Positions 9,459 to 19,115 are shown, numbered from the stretch's first letter. The stretch: 64,000 bases of DNA from Lysobacterales bacterium (GCA_026988115.1 JALSLV010000053.1:1-64000); one strand, 5' to 3'. Numbers and translations are program-made. Notes: a model not told the origin generated them from the letters alone.

Positions 9459-10389
9459 CCCACGTGGTTTTTGCGCTGGTGTTGATCGCGCTATTGAAAT
9501 TGTTAATCGTGCTATTGAACTTTTTGGCGCACCAATTTACGTTAAGCACGAAGTGGTGCACAATCGTTTTGTCGTTAATAACCTCAAAGATAAAGGAGCT
9601 ATATTCGTTGAAGAACTTGATGAAATTCCCGATGATACCATTGTCATATTTTCAGCACATGGTGTTTCACAAGAAGTGCGAAGAACAGCTAAAAAGCGTG
9701 GTTTAAAAGTATTTGACGCCACTTGCCCCTTGGTTACAAAAGTGCATATGGAAGTTATGCGCTATTGCAAGAGTGATTTTAATTTAATCTTGATTGGTCA
9801 TGAAGGTCATCCAGAAGTTGAGGGAACAATAGGGCAGTGGGATTGTGAAAAAGGCAGTGGAGCTGTTTTTATAGTTGAGTCAATTGGTGATGTTCAGAAG
9901 CTTAACTTAACTGATGATAAAGAGCTGGCTTACGTGACTCAAACAACACTGTCATTGGATGATACGGCAGGCATTATTTCAGCGTTAAAATTAAAATTCC
10001 CTAAGATTCAAGGCCCAAAACACGACGATATTTGTTACGCAACACAAAACCGCCAAGTTGCTGTAAAGGTATTGTCGCGAGATTGCGATTTGGTATTGGT
10101 TGTTGGCAGTGTCAATAGCTCCAACTCCAATCGTTTACATGAACTCGCCGAACGTCAAGGTGTTAAAGCTTACCTAATTGACGCCGCCGATTGTATTGAT
10201 TTAGATTGGTTTGAAAATGTAGATAAAATTGGCGTCACTGCGGGAGCATCAGCCCCTGAAAAATTAGTAAAAGACGTGTTGGATTTTATCGCGACTCATT
10301 GTTCAAATGTATCCATAAATGAATTGGCAGGGGAATCCGAAAGCATGGTTTTTGCCCTGCCAAAAGAGCTTAGATTGCACCAACTTTGA
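9439..10389 (+). CDS. ispH: 4-hydroxy-3-methylbut-2-enyl diphosphate reductase
   Basis: IspH makes IPP and DMAPP in the last step of the MEP isoprenoid pathway, using a 4Fe-4S cluster. The three cluster cysteines lie in [23 protein letters not shown] and CYATQNRQ. The catalytic-region Glu and His residues lie in HEVVHN and IGHEGHPEV. The ATG at 9439 gives the standard [14 protein letters not shown] start. A TTG four codons upstream is unlikely. It overlaps lspA by 20 bases and is the last gene of the operon. Confidence 0.96.
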   Translation: MKITLANPRGFCAGVDRAIEIVNRAIELFGAPIYVKHEVVHNRFVVNNLKDKGAIFVEELDEIPDDTIVIFSAHGVSQEVRRTAKKRGLKVFDATCPLVTKVHMEVMRYCKSDFNLILIGHEGHPEVEGTIGQWDCEKGSGAVFIVESIGDVQKLNLTDDKELAYVTQTTLSLDDTAGIISALKLKFPKIQGPKHDDICYATQNRQVAVKVLSRDCDLVLVVGSVNSSNSNRLHELAERQGVKAYLIDAADCIDLDWFENVDKIGVTAGASAPEKLVKDVLDFIATHCSNVSINELAGESESMVFALPKELRLHQL

Positions 10390-10433
10390 CCGTTCATCCT
10401 AGTAAATTAACCGTTTGTCAAAATAATACACAT

Positions 10434-10439
10434 TATAAT
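10434..10439 (+). promoter_or_regulatory. candidate -10 element upstream of the minor pilin operon
   Basis: A consensus TATAAT lies 58 bases before the fimT start, in the 107-base gap after ispH. No good -35 sits at ideal spacing (TTGTCA is only 13 bases away), so the promoter call is tentative. Confidence 0.3.
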
Positions 10440-10496
10440 TGCGAGTAGTGAAATTTTCCTTATTGTGTCCTTGGTATACAAATAATTTAGATTTTC

Positions 10497-10997
10497 ATGA
10501 ATAAACACAACAGATTTATGTTCAAGAGATTAAGCCAAGGTTTTACAATGATTGAACTCATGGTTGCTCTTGCTATAGCAGGTATTCTTGTTTCCTATGG
10601 ACTGCCCGCTTATAGCCGTTTTGCACAAAGGCAATCACTATCTACTGAAACAAACAACCTATTATCTGATTTGAACTTTGCTCGAAATTTGGCTATTGAT
10701 AAAGGAACAAATGTTTCGCTCGTATCGAACAATGGTTCTGATTGGGAAGATGGCTGGATAATCACTCAAGACTTACCCACTAACCCAGTAACAACACAAA
10801 CAGTTAGAATAAAACAACAAGTTTCAGGAAATATTACTATTACCGAAAATGGAGGCTTGGATAGAGTAACCTATGATAGCCAAGGAGGAGCTTCTACTTT
10901 GGTTAACTTTACTATTCAAAAAACACCTAACTATCCAAATTTTATTGCCTTAACTGTTTCACCATCTGGTTTAGCATCATCCAATAGGAAACTCTAA
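10497..10997 (+). CDS. type IV minor pilin, FimT/GspH family
   Basis: A prepilin-type leader ends at QGFTMIELMVALAIAGILV, with cleavage expected between Gly and Phe by PilD and Glu at mature position 5. A GspH-like region follows (LSTETNNLLSDLNFARNLAI, then SDWEDGWIITQD). Minor pilins of this class prime type IV pilus assembly at the inner membrane. The protein is 166 residues. It is the first gene of a seven-gene cluster, and its TAA overlaps the next ATG. Either FimT or FimU naming would fit. Confidence 0.88.
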   Translation: MNKHNRFMFKRLSQGFTMIELMVALAIAGILVSYGLPAYSRFAQRQSLSTETNNLLSDLNFARNLAIDKGTNVSLVSNNGSDWEDGWIITQDLPTNPVTTQTVRIKQQVSGNITITENGGLDRVTYDSQGGASTLVNFTIQKTPNYPNFIALTVSPSGLASSNRKL

Positions 10998-11548
10998 TGA
11001 TAGAAACTTTACTTAAAAACAGGCAAATAAAACGTTCTCAAAACGGTTTCACCTTAATTGAAGCCATGATTGCAGTAGTCGTTTTTTCATTTGGATTACT
11101 TGGTGTAGCTGGGGTTATGATTGTTTCAGTTAAAAACAACCACAATGGCTATTTGCGTTCACAAGCCACATTTCTTGCGCATTCAATCATTGAGACTATG
11201 CGGATGAATTCCTGGGAGTTATGGAGAAATGCATACAATGGGAATTATGGCAATCCTGGTTCGATAGTGGATGTTTCAACAATGTGTACTGTATCAGCGC
11301 CTTGTGGTTGTAATGCCGGCGTAGCAGCTCGCGACACTCAGCAATGGAGCAATATGATTATCCAAACCTTACCCAATGGTAAAGGTTCAATTCAATGCAC
11401 TCCATCGGTTGCTATGTTAGCACCAGCTGCTTGTGATTTATCAGACGAGCCTTATTTGGGTATGTGTACCGTAACTGTTTCTTGGGATGAGTCTAATGAA
11501 ACGGACGCTTCTTCAGAACAACAAGTCGTTGTTATTGCTAATCCATAA
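10997..11548 (+). CDS. pilV: type IV pilus minor pilin PilV
   Basis: The 183-residue protein has a class III leader ending QNGFTLIEAMIAVVVFSFGLLGVAG, the PilV-type N-terminus. The LLGVAGVMIVSVKNNHNGYLRSQATFLA region is typical of the family. The middle is cysteine-rich (CTVSAPCGCNAG), so disulfides are likely in the periplasmic head. It works with PilW, PilX and PilE in the priming complex that carries PilY1. The start overlaps the fimT stop. Confidence 0.88.
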   Translation: MIETLLKNRQIKRSQNGFTLIEAMIAVVVFSFGLLGVAGVMIVSVKNNHNGYLRSQATFLAHSIIETMRMNSWELWRNAYNGNYGNPGSIVDVSTMCTVSAPCGCNAGVAARDTQQWSNMIIQTLPNGKGSIQCTPSVAMLAPAACDLSDEPYLGMCTVTVSWDESNETDASSEQQVVVIANP

Positions 11549-11559
11549 TTGTGAGTACT

Positions 11560-12840
11560 ATGAAAAATAAATACATAACTAGCATGCAAATAAAAAAGCA
11601 GGGATTCTCAATCGTTGAATTGATGATAGCATTGTTAATTGGGTTGATTCTTTTGACCGGCTTAGTAACGGTTTTTAATACCTCTTCAAAAATGAGCCGC
11701 ACGCAAAATGGTTTAGCTCGCATACAAGAAAATGGACGCTACGTTCTATCGTTAATGAGGGATCAAGTTTCACAAGCTGGTTACGCTTCATGCTTTGCAG
11801 AAAAAGAGGAGAGTCCAGTGCTCGGAGGTCCAATTAATCCATCGTTGCCCCCTCCACCAGCCGCCTTAGCATCAACTAAAATTGCTTGGAATATTCAATC
11901 TGCTAATTTTGTTCCAGGACTTCCATTAGAGACAACAGCATCTGGTCAAGTTGCCTTTGATCCAGGTTTTTTATTGTTTGGTCATGAATGTGACGCAAGT
12001 GGAAATTGTATTCCTGCTTTAACAGATCCGGGCGCTGACATAAGTGCTAATGTGCCTCCAGTTGGAACTGGAGACGGTGATCGCATTGCAGGAACAGACG
12101 TGTTAACGGTTCGATATTTACGTGGTGGAAGAGAAGTCGCTTTTGTTAACTCTTCAACTAATACTATAACTTTAACTGCATTTGCAAGCGCAAACCCTCC
12201 GAGTACAGTACCAACTTCAGGTCAAGTTTTATTGATGTCTTGCGAAAACATATCTCCTTCAGTTATGAATATTGTGTCAATTGGATCTGGAGTAATTACG
12301 ACAGCTCAAAGTCCGCCTAATATGAGTAAGTTACCTAAAATCTATAATTTGCAAAGAGACTTTGTTAATGTCACATATTACGTTGCCAACAATATTGTTG
12401 ATGGTCGCTCTATTCCAACTCTCTATAGTTCATTTAATGGAGCAACGAATGCTGTGATAGAAGGGGTGGATGCCTTTGATGTGATTTATGGCGTAAAAGA
12501 TGGTTTTTCAAATACCATGTACATTAATGCAGGAGAAGTGCAAAATGCACTTACGCCACTCAACTGTTGGCCCGCTCCTGAGTTGTTAGGAGGGGTTAGT
12601 GGGGCAACAGGTGTTATGACAAATGTTGCAGGTTGTGGCTGGCGCTCTGTGGCTACTGTTGAGATACATTTATTGTTAAATACGATTTATAACAGTAGCA
12701 CACAAGATGTTGCTTTTAGGTACAGTCAGTTTGGTTCTGGAGAGTATCAAACCTCTGACCTAGCATCTGCAATACCGCATTATAAAATGCACAGAAAAGA
12801 ATTTACTGCCACTATCGCATTAAAAAATATAATACACTAA
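11560..12840 (+). CDS. pilW: type IV pilus assembly protein PilW
   Basis: PilW is a large minor pilin of about 426 residues. The prepilin motif KQGFSIVELMIALLIGLIL is followed by RTQNGLARIQENGRYVLSLMRDQVSQAGYA, which is characteristic of PilW. The start is uncertain. GTG at 11551, ATG at 11560 and ATG at 11584 are all in frame, and the last would leave the short leader usual for prepilins. The C-terminus has the family ending (KMHRKEFTATIALKN). The gene lies between pilV and pilX. Confidence 0.88.
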   Translation: MKNKYITSMQIKKQGFSIVELMIALLIGLILLTGLVTVFNTSSKMSRTQNGLARIQENGRYVLSLMRDQVSQAGYASCFAEKEESPVLGGPINPSLPPPPAALASTKIAWNIQSANFVPGLPLETTASGQVAFDPGFLLFGHECDASGNCIPALTDPGADISANVPPVGTGDGDRIAGTDVLTVRYLRGGREVAFVNSSTNTITLTAFASANPPSTVPTSGQVLLMSCENISPSVMNIVSIGSGVITTAQSPPNMSKLPKIYNLQRDFVNVTYYVANNIVDGRSIPTLYSSFNGATNAVIEGVDAFDVIYGVKDGFSNTMYINAGEVQNALTPLNCWPAPELLGGVSGATGVMTNVAGCGWRSVATVEIHLLLNTIYNSSTQDVAFRYSQFGSGEYQTSDLASAIPHYKMHRKEFTATIALKNIIH

Positions 12841-12860
12841 CATCATAAAGAAGAATTATT

Positions 12861-13487
12861 ATGAAAAAAAATAAAATAAAATTTAACTCAAGATCAAAGC
12901 AAGGAGGTGTTGCCTTGGCTATTGGTATAATATTGTTATTAATAATATCGGTCATTGGTGTCAATTCGATGAAGTCCGCCTTGTTACAAGAAAAAATGGC
13001 AGGTGGGTTGTCCAATCGTAACTATGCCGATTCTGCGGCTTACACCTTATTAGTTAATGTGGAGCACTATTTATATGCTGCTTTTCAGCGCAATAATGGC
13101 ACCAGTAGTATTTGCGAACCTTATTGTAATGATGACCCTCGATCGGATGAATGGCATGACTTTATCACGCAAAAAAGCATGACAGGAGGAATGACTTATC
13201 CAGGTTCTCCTAATCCTTTAAGTGTATTAATGCCTTATTTGCATGATGAGCCAAGGTTTATAATGACTGATACATCCCTTACTTCTGGAGGCGGAAGTGC
13301 TAATTTTGCTAACACAGTTGGCGAACTCGATAACGGTTCGGCAGGGGGAACGGCAGGAAGTTCAGGCAGTAGCGGTAATTCCAGAACAGCAAAGCTAAAA
13401 ACTTATAGAATTACATCCAAAGCGAATGATAAAACCGGCAATTATTATGTGTTGTATGAATCAGTTTATGCCATGGTTGCTAACTAA
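12861..13487 (+). CDS. pilX: type IV pilus assembly protein PilX
   Basis: The PilX N-terminal motif is clear: QGGVALAIGIILLLIISVIG followed by NSMKSALLQEKMAGG and ADSAAYTLL. The position-5 Glu of ordinary pilins is replaced, as is usual for PilX. The 208-residue protein carries a Gly/Ser-rich stretch near residues 150-170. It caps the minor pilin complex together with PilY1, which lies immediately downstream. Confidence 0.86.
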   Translation: MKKNKIKFNSRSKQGGVALAIGIILLLIISVIGVNSMKSALLQEKMAGGLSNRNYADSAAYTLLVNVEHYLYAAFQRNNGTSSICEPYCNDDPRSDEWHDFITQKSMTGGMTYPGSPNPLSVLMPYLHDEPRFIMTDTSLTSGGGSANFANTVGELDNGSAGGTAGSSGSSGNSRTAKLKTYRITSKANDKTGNYYVLYESVYAMVAN

Positions 13488-13497
13488 GGAGATGAAA

Positions 13498-16400
13498 ATG
13501 AAAAAGAATAATATTAAAATTAAATCACTGATAGGCATTGCTTTATTATCCTCTTTATCGCAAGCCTTATCGATACCATTGTTGTTGAAAGATGAGCCTT
13601 TATACCTCAGTCAATCCGTACCACCTGCGCTAGCTATTACCTTTGATGATTCAGGTAGCATGGCTTGGGGTTTTATGCCGTCAGGTCGATCTTATGGTGG
13701 CAACAGAAGAAGTACGGCATCATCGGATTACAATGAAATTTATTACGATCCAAGTATTGACTATAAGCCACCGATTCGTTCGGATGGAACTTTATTTCCA
13801 AATTCAAATTACAATGCCGCTCAATTTGATGGTTTTTATTTGGGTGGTAATACGGCAACACGTCTGGGAAGCTTGACAAATTTAAGCAATAATTACCAAA
13901 TGGTTTGGGAGAGTTACCCAAACTACGCTACAGGAGGATCAAGTAGAAGTTTTCAGACTGCATCAAGACCAGCATCGCGTGAAGGGTATTATTATGAGTG
14001 GAATGGTCCTGGTGCTCCGACAAGAAATGGAGCTGCAGGTACTGGTCCTGGTCAGTATACCTTACATAGAATGAATTCGGCAACTGCACAGGAAAGACAA
14101 AATTTTGCCAACTGGTATACGTATTATAACACACGAGGCAAGTTAGCAAAATCAGCTGTTAGCCATGCGTTTGTTAATTTTGGGCCTGATTTTAAAATAG
14201 ATTGGCAGCAATTAAATAACCTATCGTATGTTGCAAGTGGTGCTAATATGGATTTATTTGCAGATGGACACCGTGATGATTTTTATGATTGGTTGTATTC
14301 AATTCCAGCTAGTGGTGGAACGCCATTAAGGTTGGCAACTCAAAGAGCGGGTGAATTATTTAGACAGGGTAGCTTAACTGATACGAACAGTCCCTATTAT
14401 GATGCTAATTTTGGCTCTGAATTATCGTGCCAACAAAATTTTCATATAGCCATATCTGATGGTGGGTGGAATAGCGCATCAGGAGCAACGACAAATTCTG
14501 ATAATTCAGCAACGACTTTTCCAGCATTAGATCCCACAGGAGTAAATTTAGTCTATAATTACAGTCCAACTAGTTTACCTTCCAGTATGTACGCAGCTAC
14601 TCAAGGTAACACTTTGGCTGATAAAGCCTTTGATTATTGGAGAAGAGATTTAAGAGCTTCTCTAGAGAACAGAGTGCCACAATATATCGAAGATTTTACG
14701 GATAGAAATGGTAATACAGTTGTTGTGCCTACGGGAAAACAGTGGTGGGAAGAGCCTGAGTTATTTTGGAATCCTCTTAATGACCCAGCTTCCTGGCAAC
14801 ATATGGTAAATTTTAATATTGGATTAGGCGTATTTGGTGCATTAAATCCAGCATCAAGTTTAGCGGGTATCAGAGATGGGACATTAACGTGGCCAGGAAC
14901 TGGTGCAACAGGAGGTTTAATTGATGATGTTTGGCATGCTTCTTTAAATAGTCGGGGTAAATTTTTTAGTGCAAAGGATCCAGCCGAACTCGCAACTGCA
15001 TTAAATAAAGTTGTTTCAAATATCATTACACGCAAAGGTAGAGCCAGTGCGGGTTCAGTTTCAGGTAATGTGGTGGGTTTAGATTCTTTTGTGTATAAGA
15101 CAGGATTTGATACATCTGACTGGTCTGGGGAGGTCACTGGGGCTATCTTAAATGCAGATGGAACAACCGGATCAGTACAATGGGATGCGAGTTGTAAATT
15201 AACAGGTGGTTTATGCCCTTCAACAGGATCTGTTGTAACAGCTTCTCAAACAGCAAGTTCTCGAAATATAATTACAACGGATGGCTATACGAAATTTAAT
15301 TTCACTAGTGGAACTTTGCCTTCAATTGCCATTGGAAAATTACTTAATACACAGTTTGTTATAGATTCAGCAGGCCTTATAAATTTAACTGATGTTGTTA
15401 ATTATTTAAGAGGCGATCAATCACAAGAAATTAAAAATGGAGGAATTCTAAGAGACAGACGTAGCCTTCTAGGTGATGTTATACACTCTGCACCTCTATT
15501 AATCCGTGGTCCTTCAGCTAACTACGATGATGAGGTATGGCCAGAATTATCACCAGAAAGAATAGCAGCTGATAATGGAGATGGCTATGCGGTTTTTCGC
15601 GACACTAATAAAAGCAGAAACAGTATTGTATTAACAGGAGCAAATGATGGCATGTTGCATGCTTTTGATTCTGGATTAAATAACCCTTCAAGTGGAGGTA
15701 ATGAACTATGGGCATTTATCCCATCATCTTCATTTGATCACATGGCAGAATTGCTGGATCCAACTTACCAACATAAATCCTTTGTGGATGCCGCTCCATT
15801 TGTGCGAGATGCATTTATAGGAAGTGATTGGGGAACTTATGCTTTAGGTAATTTACGCCATGGAGGAAAGCTTTTTTATGCATTGGATTTAGGAGAATCA
15901 CCTGAAGAAGAGCCAAATGTTTTATGGGAATTTTCGGATGTTCAAGAACCCGACGATATGGGGTATACCTATTCTGGCGGCATCATAGTTAGAGTCTACG
16001 ACCCGACAAGTCATGCTTCAAAATGGGTTGCAATTTTACCAAATGGATACAACAGCAATAACCAGAAATCAGTAATGTATGCTGTAGATTTAGAAACTGG
16101 AGTTTTATTACATAAATGGTTAGGTAATGGTGGTTCAAATGCAGAACCTAATGGCATGGGTCCTCCAGTAGCTGCCGATTTTGTTGCTTATGCTCCAAGT
16201 GATCCATCTACAACTTCTTATGCTGCAGACCAAGGAACTGATTTTATCTATGCAGGTGATTTACATGGAAATTTATACAAGCTGAATGCTTTAGATGTTT
16301 TCTCGTCAGGTACTAGTACTGCTGAGATTATATTTGATGGCAGTAAGGATCAGCCAATAACAACACCACCTCGTGTTTTCACACCAGGGGATGCAACTGA

Positions 16401-17001
16401 GGATGTATTAGTTATCTTTGGAACAGGAAAATACATTGAAACACCTGATAGGGATGTTAATACCACACCAACACAGTTTTTAATGGGCTTACGTGATGCT
16501 AAAGACTCCTATCCTCAGTACTCTAATTCAGACGTTAATGGAAGAATTGTTGAGCAAAATATTACAGAATCAACAACAGGGTTTAGGGAGGTAACTGACA
16601 ATTTAGTGAATTCAACTCAGAGTTGGATGACTCGTTTGCCTAGTCAGGGTGAAAGAATGGTCAATGTATTGGGTCGTGATAACAGAACAAAGACATTGTT
16701 ATCTTTGTCTATTATACCAACTGGCTTAGATCCATGCTTGCCAGGTGGACAAAGTTGGGTGATGTTATTAGATGCCCGTTCAGGTGGTAGAAGAGCTGAT
16801 CAACCATTTAGAAATGGCAACGCTGATGGTATTTTTGTGGCAGATTTAGTCTTAGGTGCAAATATTCTGACGACGCCAGGTGGAAATACCACGACATTAA
16901 ACCTTGATACAACAGGATCTGGAAGTGCTAGTTCCATAAATATCGAATTACCAACAAAAGTATGGGGCAGAAAAAGTTGGCACCGTATAATATTGGACTA
17001 A
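13498..17001 (+). CDS. pilY1: PilY1-type pilus tip adhesin / PilC family
   Basis: This is a large secreted protein (1167 residues) displayed at the type IV pilus tip and needed for pilus extension and adhesion. A signal peptide (KSLIGIALLSSLSQALS) leads into a von Willebrand A-like N-terminal part with the MIDAS-like AITFDDSGSM. The C-terminal half is the PilY1 beta-propeller, with SIVLTGANDGMLHAFDSG and FIYAGDLHGNLYKLNALD blades and ENVLVIFGTGKY-like motifs. The start at 13498 has AAGGAG seven bases upstream. The frame is open back to 13426, inside pilX. Confidence 0.93.
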   Translation: MKKNNIKIKSLIGIALLSSLSQALSIPLLLKDEPLYLSQSVPPALAITFDDSGSMAWGFMPSGRSYGGNRRSTASSDYNEIYYDPSIDYKPPIRSDGTLFPNSNYNAAQFDGFYLGGNTATRLGSLTNLSNNYQMVWESYPNYATGGSSRSFQTASRPASREGYYYEWNGPGAPTRNGAAGTGPGQYTLHRMNSATAQERQNFANWYTYYNTRGKLAKSAVSHAFVNFGPDFKIDWQQLNNLSYVASGANMDLFADGHRDDFYDWLYSIPASGGTPLRLATQRAGELFRQGSLTDTNSPYYDANFGSELSCQQNFHIAISDGGWNSASGATTNSDNSATTFPALDPTGVNLVYNYSPTSLPSSMYAATQGNTLADKAFDYWRRDLRASLENRVPQYIEDFTDRNGNTVVVPTGKQWWEEPELFWNPLNDPASWQHMVNFNIGLGVFGALNPASSLAGIRDGTLTWPGTGATGGLIDDVWHASLNSRGKFFSAKDPAELATALNKVVSNIITRKGRASAGSVSGNVVGLDSFVYKTGFDTSDWSGEVTGAILNADGTTGSVQWDASCKLTGGLCPSTGSVVTASQTASSRNIITTDGYTKFNFTSGTLPSIAIGKLLNTQFVIDSAGLINLTDVVNYLRGDQSQEIKNGGILRDRRSLLGDVIHSAPLLIRGPSANYDDEVWPELSPERIAADNGDGYAVFRDTNKSRNSIVLTGANDGMLHAFDSGLNNPSSGGNELWAFIPSSSFDHMAELLDPTYQHKSFVDAAPFVRDAFIGSDWGTYALGNLRHGGKLFYALDLGESPEEEPNVLWEFSDVQEPDDMGYTYSGGIIVRVYDPTSHASKWVAILPNGYNSNNQKSVMYAVDLETGVLLHKWLGNGGSNAEPNGMGPPVAADFVAYAPSDPSTTSYAADQGTDFIYAGDLHGNLYKLNALDVFSSGTSTAEIIFDGSKDQPITTPPRVFTPGDATEDVLVIFGTGKYIETPDRDVNTTPTQFLMGLRDAKDSYPQYSNSDVNGRIVEQNITESTTGFREVTDNLVNSTQSWMTRLPSQGERMVNVLGRDNRTKTLLSLSIIPTGLDPCLPGGQSWVMLLDARSGGRRADQPFRNGNADGIFVADLVLGANILTTPGGNTTTLNLDTTGSGSASSINIELPTKVWGRKSWHRIILD

Positions 17002-17016
17002 CTCAGGAGAATTTAA

Positions 17017-17397
17017 ATGTTAAATAAAAGTATAGTATTTATTGGATTATTAGTGTTATCAACATTGAGTTTTGCAGATGACCTTGTTTCCAGACAATCA
17101 ATTAAAGCGAAAGTAATAAATGTAGAAATAAAGAAAAATTCTCAGGGTGATAAAGACGTATTTATCTCTTTGGAAATTAACAAAGAAGTTAAGCGTTTCG
17201 GATTTAGCCCGTTTAGAGGTGAGAATGTATTTTATAAAGCCAATTTAACAACATTGCCAATTCAAAATATAAAAATTGGACAGGTTTATAATGTTGAATT
17301 GGGAAAGTTTTCAATGCCTAATAAGAATGATTTGATAGATAGGGTGTATTATATTGGAGAACCCTCATTCTCTTTTGGAGCATTTGAATCGTTATGA
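17017..17397 (+). CDS. unknown exported protein between pilY1 and pilE
   Basis: The protein has 126 residues with a clear signal peptide (KSIVFIGLLVLSTLSFA then DD). The mature part is beta-rich and basic, without recognised motifs or cysteines. An AGGAG element precedes the ATG, and the stop overlaps pilE (ATGA), so it is a real member of the pilin operon. The position suggests a periplasmic accessory factor for the minor pilin/PilY1 complex, but that is inference only. Confidence 0.75.
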   Translation: MLNKSIVFIGLLVLSTLSFADDLVSRQSIKAKVINVEIKKNSQGDKDVFISLEINKEVKRFGFSPFRGENVFYKANLTTLPIQNIKIGQVYNVELGKFSMPNKNDLIDRVYYIGEPSFSFGAFESL

Positions 17398-17819
17398 ATA
17401 AAGAAGAACAAGGTTTTACATTAGTTGAATTATTGGTTGTTATTGCAATAATTGGTGTGATTATGGCTTATGCTATACCTTCTTATCAAAGGCAAGTCAT
17501 TCGAAGCAAGAGAGTTCAGGCTCACAATGTGCTAACTCAAATATCAGCAAGGCAAGAGAAAAACAATTCTGTTTTTTTACAATATGCATCAACTATCAAT
17601 GCAGGTACTACACCCACAGCAACTGATTTAGGCTTTGCAGGGATAGATTTTATGAGTTCCCCTGATTATCTATATACTATGAACAATACTGATGGATATA
17701 CCATTACAGCTACCGCGCAAGGTTCAACACAAGTGAATGATAATTTTGGTCCAGATGATTGTACTGTGTTAACACTTAATTCTTTAGGTGAAAAAACACC
17801 GTTATCTTGTTGGCAATAA
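17394..17819 (+). CDS. pilE: type IV minor pilin PilE
   Basis: The 141-residue prepilin has a six-residue leader and EQGFTLVELLVVIAIIGVIM, with Glu at mature position 5. The PilE-type region AIPSYQRQVIRSKRVQAHNVL follows. It ends with a paired-cysteine C-terminal loop (DDCTVLTLNSLGEKTPLSCWQ) typical of PilE minor pilins. It is the last gene of the operon and overlaps the preceding gene by 4 bases. It is more probably the minor pilin than the major PilA because of its operon position. Confidence 0.9.
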   Translation: MNKEEQGFTLVELLVVIAIIGVIMAYAIPSYQRQVIRSKRVQAHNVLTQISARQEKNNSVFLQYASTINAGTTPTATDLGFAGIDFMSSPDYLYTMNNTDGYTITATAQGSTQVNDNFGPDDCTVLTLNSLGEKTPLSCWQ

Positions 17820-17834
17820 AGCTAAATAGGTTAA

Positions 17835-17863
17835 GAAAGAAAACAGTTTACCTGTTTTCTTTC
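17835..17863. terminator. bidirectional terminator shared by pilE and smpB
   Basis: A perfect 12-bp stem (GAAAGAAAACAG with CTGTTTTCTTTC) encloses a 5-base loop between the convergent pilE and smpB genes. The smpB stop codon (17848-17850) lies in the loop and its last codons form one arm. Confidence 0.7.
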
Positions 17864-18324
17864 AATAATCTTTGTTTATCTCTGCTCCAATCACGGTTTT
17901 TCTCGGTCATGCGTTTGTCATGAATATTTTTGCCTTTTGCTAATGACAGTTTAAGTTTGATTTTTCCCGCTTTCCAGTAGAGTTTTCGAGGCACTAAGGT
18001 TAATCCTTTTCGTTCAATAGCACCAATTAACCGTGTAATTTCTTTTTTATGCATTAATAATTTGCGAGGGCGCATTGGCTCTGTTTCAACATGAGTGGAT
18101 GCACTTAATAAAGGAGTGATATGGGTTCCAATCAAATAAGCTTCAGCATTTCTAATAAATACATAAGAATCATTAAACTGGACTTTTCCTTGTCTTAGGC
18201 TTTTGACTTCCCAACCTAATAAAGACAAACCCGCTTCAAAATCTTCTAGAAACGAATATTCATAACCCGCTTTTTTGTTAATTGCGATGACATTTGATGG
18301 TGTTTTTTTCTTTTTTTTACTCAT
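17848..18324 (-). CDS. smpB: tmRNA-binding protein SmpB
   Basis: SmpB carries tmRNA into stalled ribosomes for trans-translation. The sequence has AINKKAGYEYSFLEDFEAG, LLGWEVKSLRQGKV, PRKLLMHKKEI and the C-terminal LAKGKNIHDKR tail that enters the mRNA channel. The chosen ATG gives 158 residues beginning MSKKKKKTPSN. An ATG nine codons upstream (18351) is open but adds non-family residues. It is convergent with pilE and divergent from ratA, as in many gammaproteobacteria. Confidence 0.95.
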   Translation of the reverse strand: MSKKKKKTPSNVIAINKKAGYEYSFLEDFEAGLSLLGWEVKSLRQGKVQFNDSYVFIRNAEAYLIGTHITPLLSASTHVETEPMRPRKLLMHKKEITRLIGAIERKGLTLVPRKLYWKAGKIKLKLSLAKGKNIHDKRMTEKNRDWSRDKQRLLKENR

Positions 18325-18387
18325 GAGTGCAATTGTACTAAAATTTACCATAAAAGTTGTATAATAAGCTTTTTTTTAAACAAATCT

Positions 18388-18828
18388 ATGCACCAAGTAC
18401 ACCGACAAGCCATTGTCAGACATAATGCCAGACAAATGTATGATTTAGTCAACCTAGTTGAAGAATACCCACAATTTTTAAATTGGTGTCATGACTCTCA
18501 TGTAATTGAAAAAAATGAAAAATACATGGTCGCTGGAATGACCGTAAGTTTGGTTGGTATAAAACAAAAATTTACTACTAAAAATGAATTTTTCCAAAAG
18601 GAAAATGGCTTTAATATAGAATTAAGTCTAGTTAAAGGTCCTTTTGAAAAGCTTTCTGGAAACTGGGTTTTTACTCGCTTAACTTCAGATGCAAGCAAAA
18701 TAGAATTGCACCTCAATTTTAATTTTAAATCAGGTATACTTAATGGCGCATTTAAAAGAGCTTTTGGTACTATAGCGCAACAACTGGTTACTGATTTTGT
18801 TAGGAGAGCCAAGCATGTCTACAATTGA
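18388..18828 (+). CDS. ratA: RatA family START/COQ10-like protein
   Basis: This small START-like protein has 146 residues. The pattern ARQMYDLVNLVEEYPQFLNWC and the C-terminal GAFKRAFGTIAQQLVTDFVRRAK are typical of RatA/YfjG. E. coli RatA was described as blocking 70S association, while the wider COQ10 family binds ubiquinone and aids respiration, so the cellular role is uncertain. The smpB/ratA-ratB/bamE neighbourhood is the standard one. It overlaps ratB. Confidence 0.9.
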   Translation: MHQVHRQAIVRHNARQMYDLVNLVEEYPQFLNWCHDSHVIEKNEKYMVAGMTVSLVGIKQKFTTKNEFFQKENGFNIELSLVKGPFEKLSGNWVFTRLTSDASKIELHLNFNFKSGILNGAFKRAFGTIAQQLVTDFVRRAKHVYN

Positions 18829-19108
18829 AATAATTTATCCTACCTTAAAAAAACAAGAATCTCTTTTTGTAGAATTTAACAACGGCATGACGATCAAAGA
18901 GGCAATTGAAATGTCTGGTATTTTGCAGCAATTTAAAGAAATTGATTTAAAAATAAATCACGTAGGGATTTTTAACCAAATAAAAAAACTAAATGAAGAA
19001 GTAAAAGCAGGCGATAGAGTGGAGATATATCGACCACTCATAGCCAATCCTAAAGAAGTTCGGAGAAAACGAGCAGAAAAACAAAAAGAAGCTGGAATTA
19101 TTAAATAA
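18815..19108 (+). CDS. ratB: RnfH family protein (RatB)
   Basis: This is a ubiquitin-like beta-grasp protein of 97 residues from the ATG at 18815, which has TAGGAG upstream and starts inside ratA. IEIIYPTLKKQ, VGIFNQIKKLNEEVKAGDRVEIYRPL and the basic tail KEVRRKRAEKQ match the RnfH family. Its role is unknown. It is called an antitoxin partner of RatA by position only. Confidence 0.9.
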   Translation: MSTIEIIYPTLKKQESLFVEFNNGMTIKEAIEMSGILQQFKEIDLKINHVGIFNQIKKLNEEVKAGDRVEIYRPLIANPKEVRRKRAEKQKEAGIIK

Positions 19109-19115
19109 ACCTCAA

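Noticed and set aside
14634-15137. Long minus-strand open frame inside pilY1
   Set aside because: It lies entirely within pilY1, has no ribosome binding context and its composition is that of a reverse-frame shadow.
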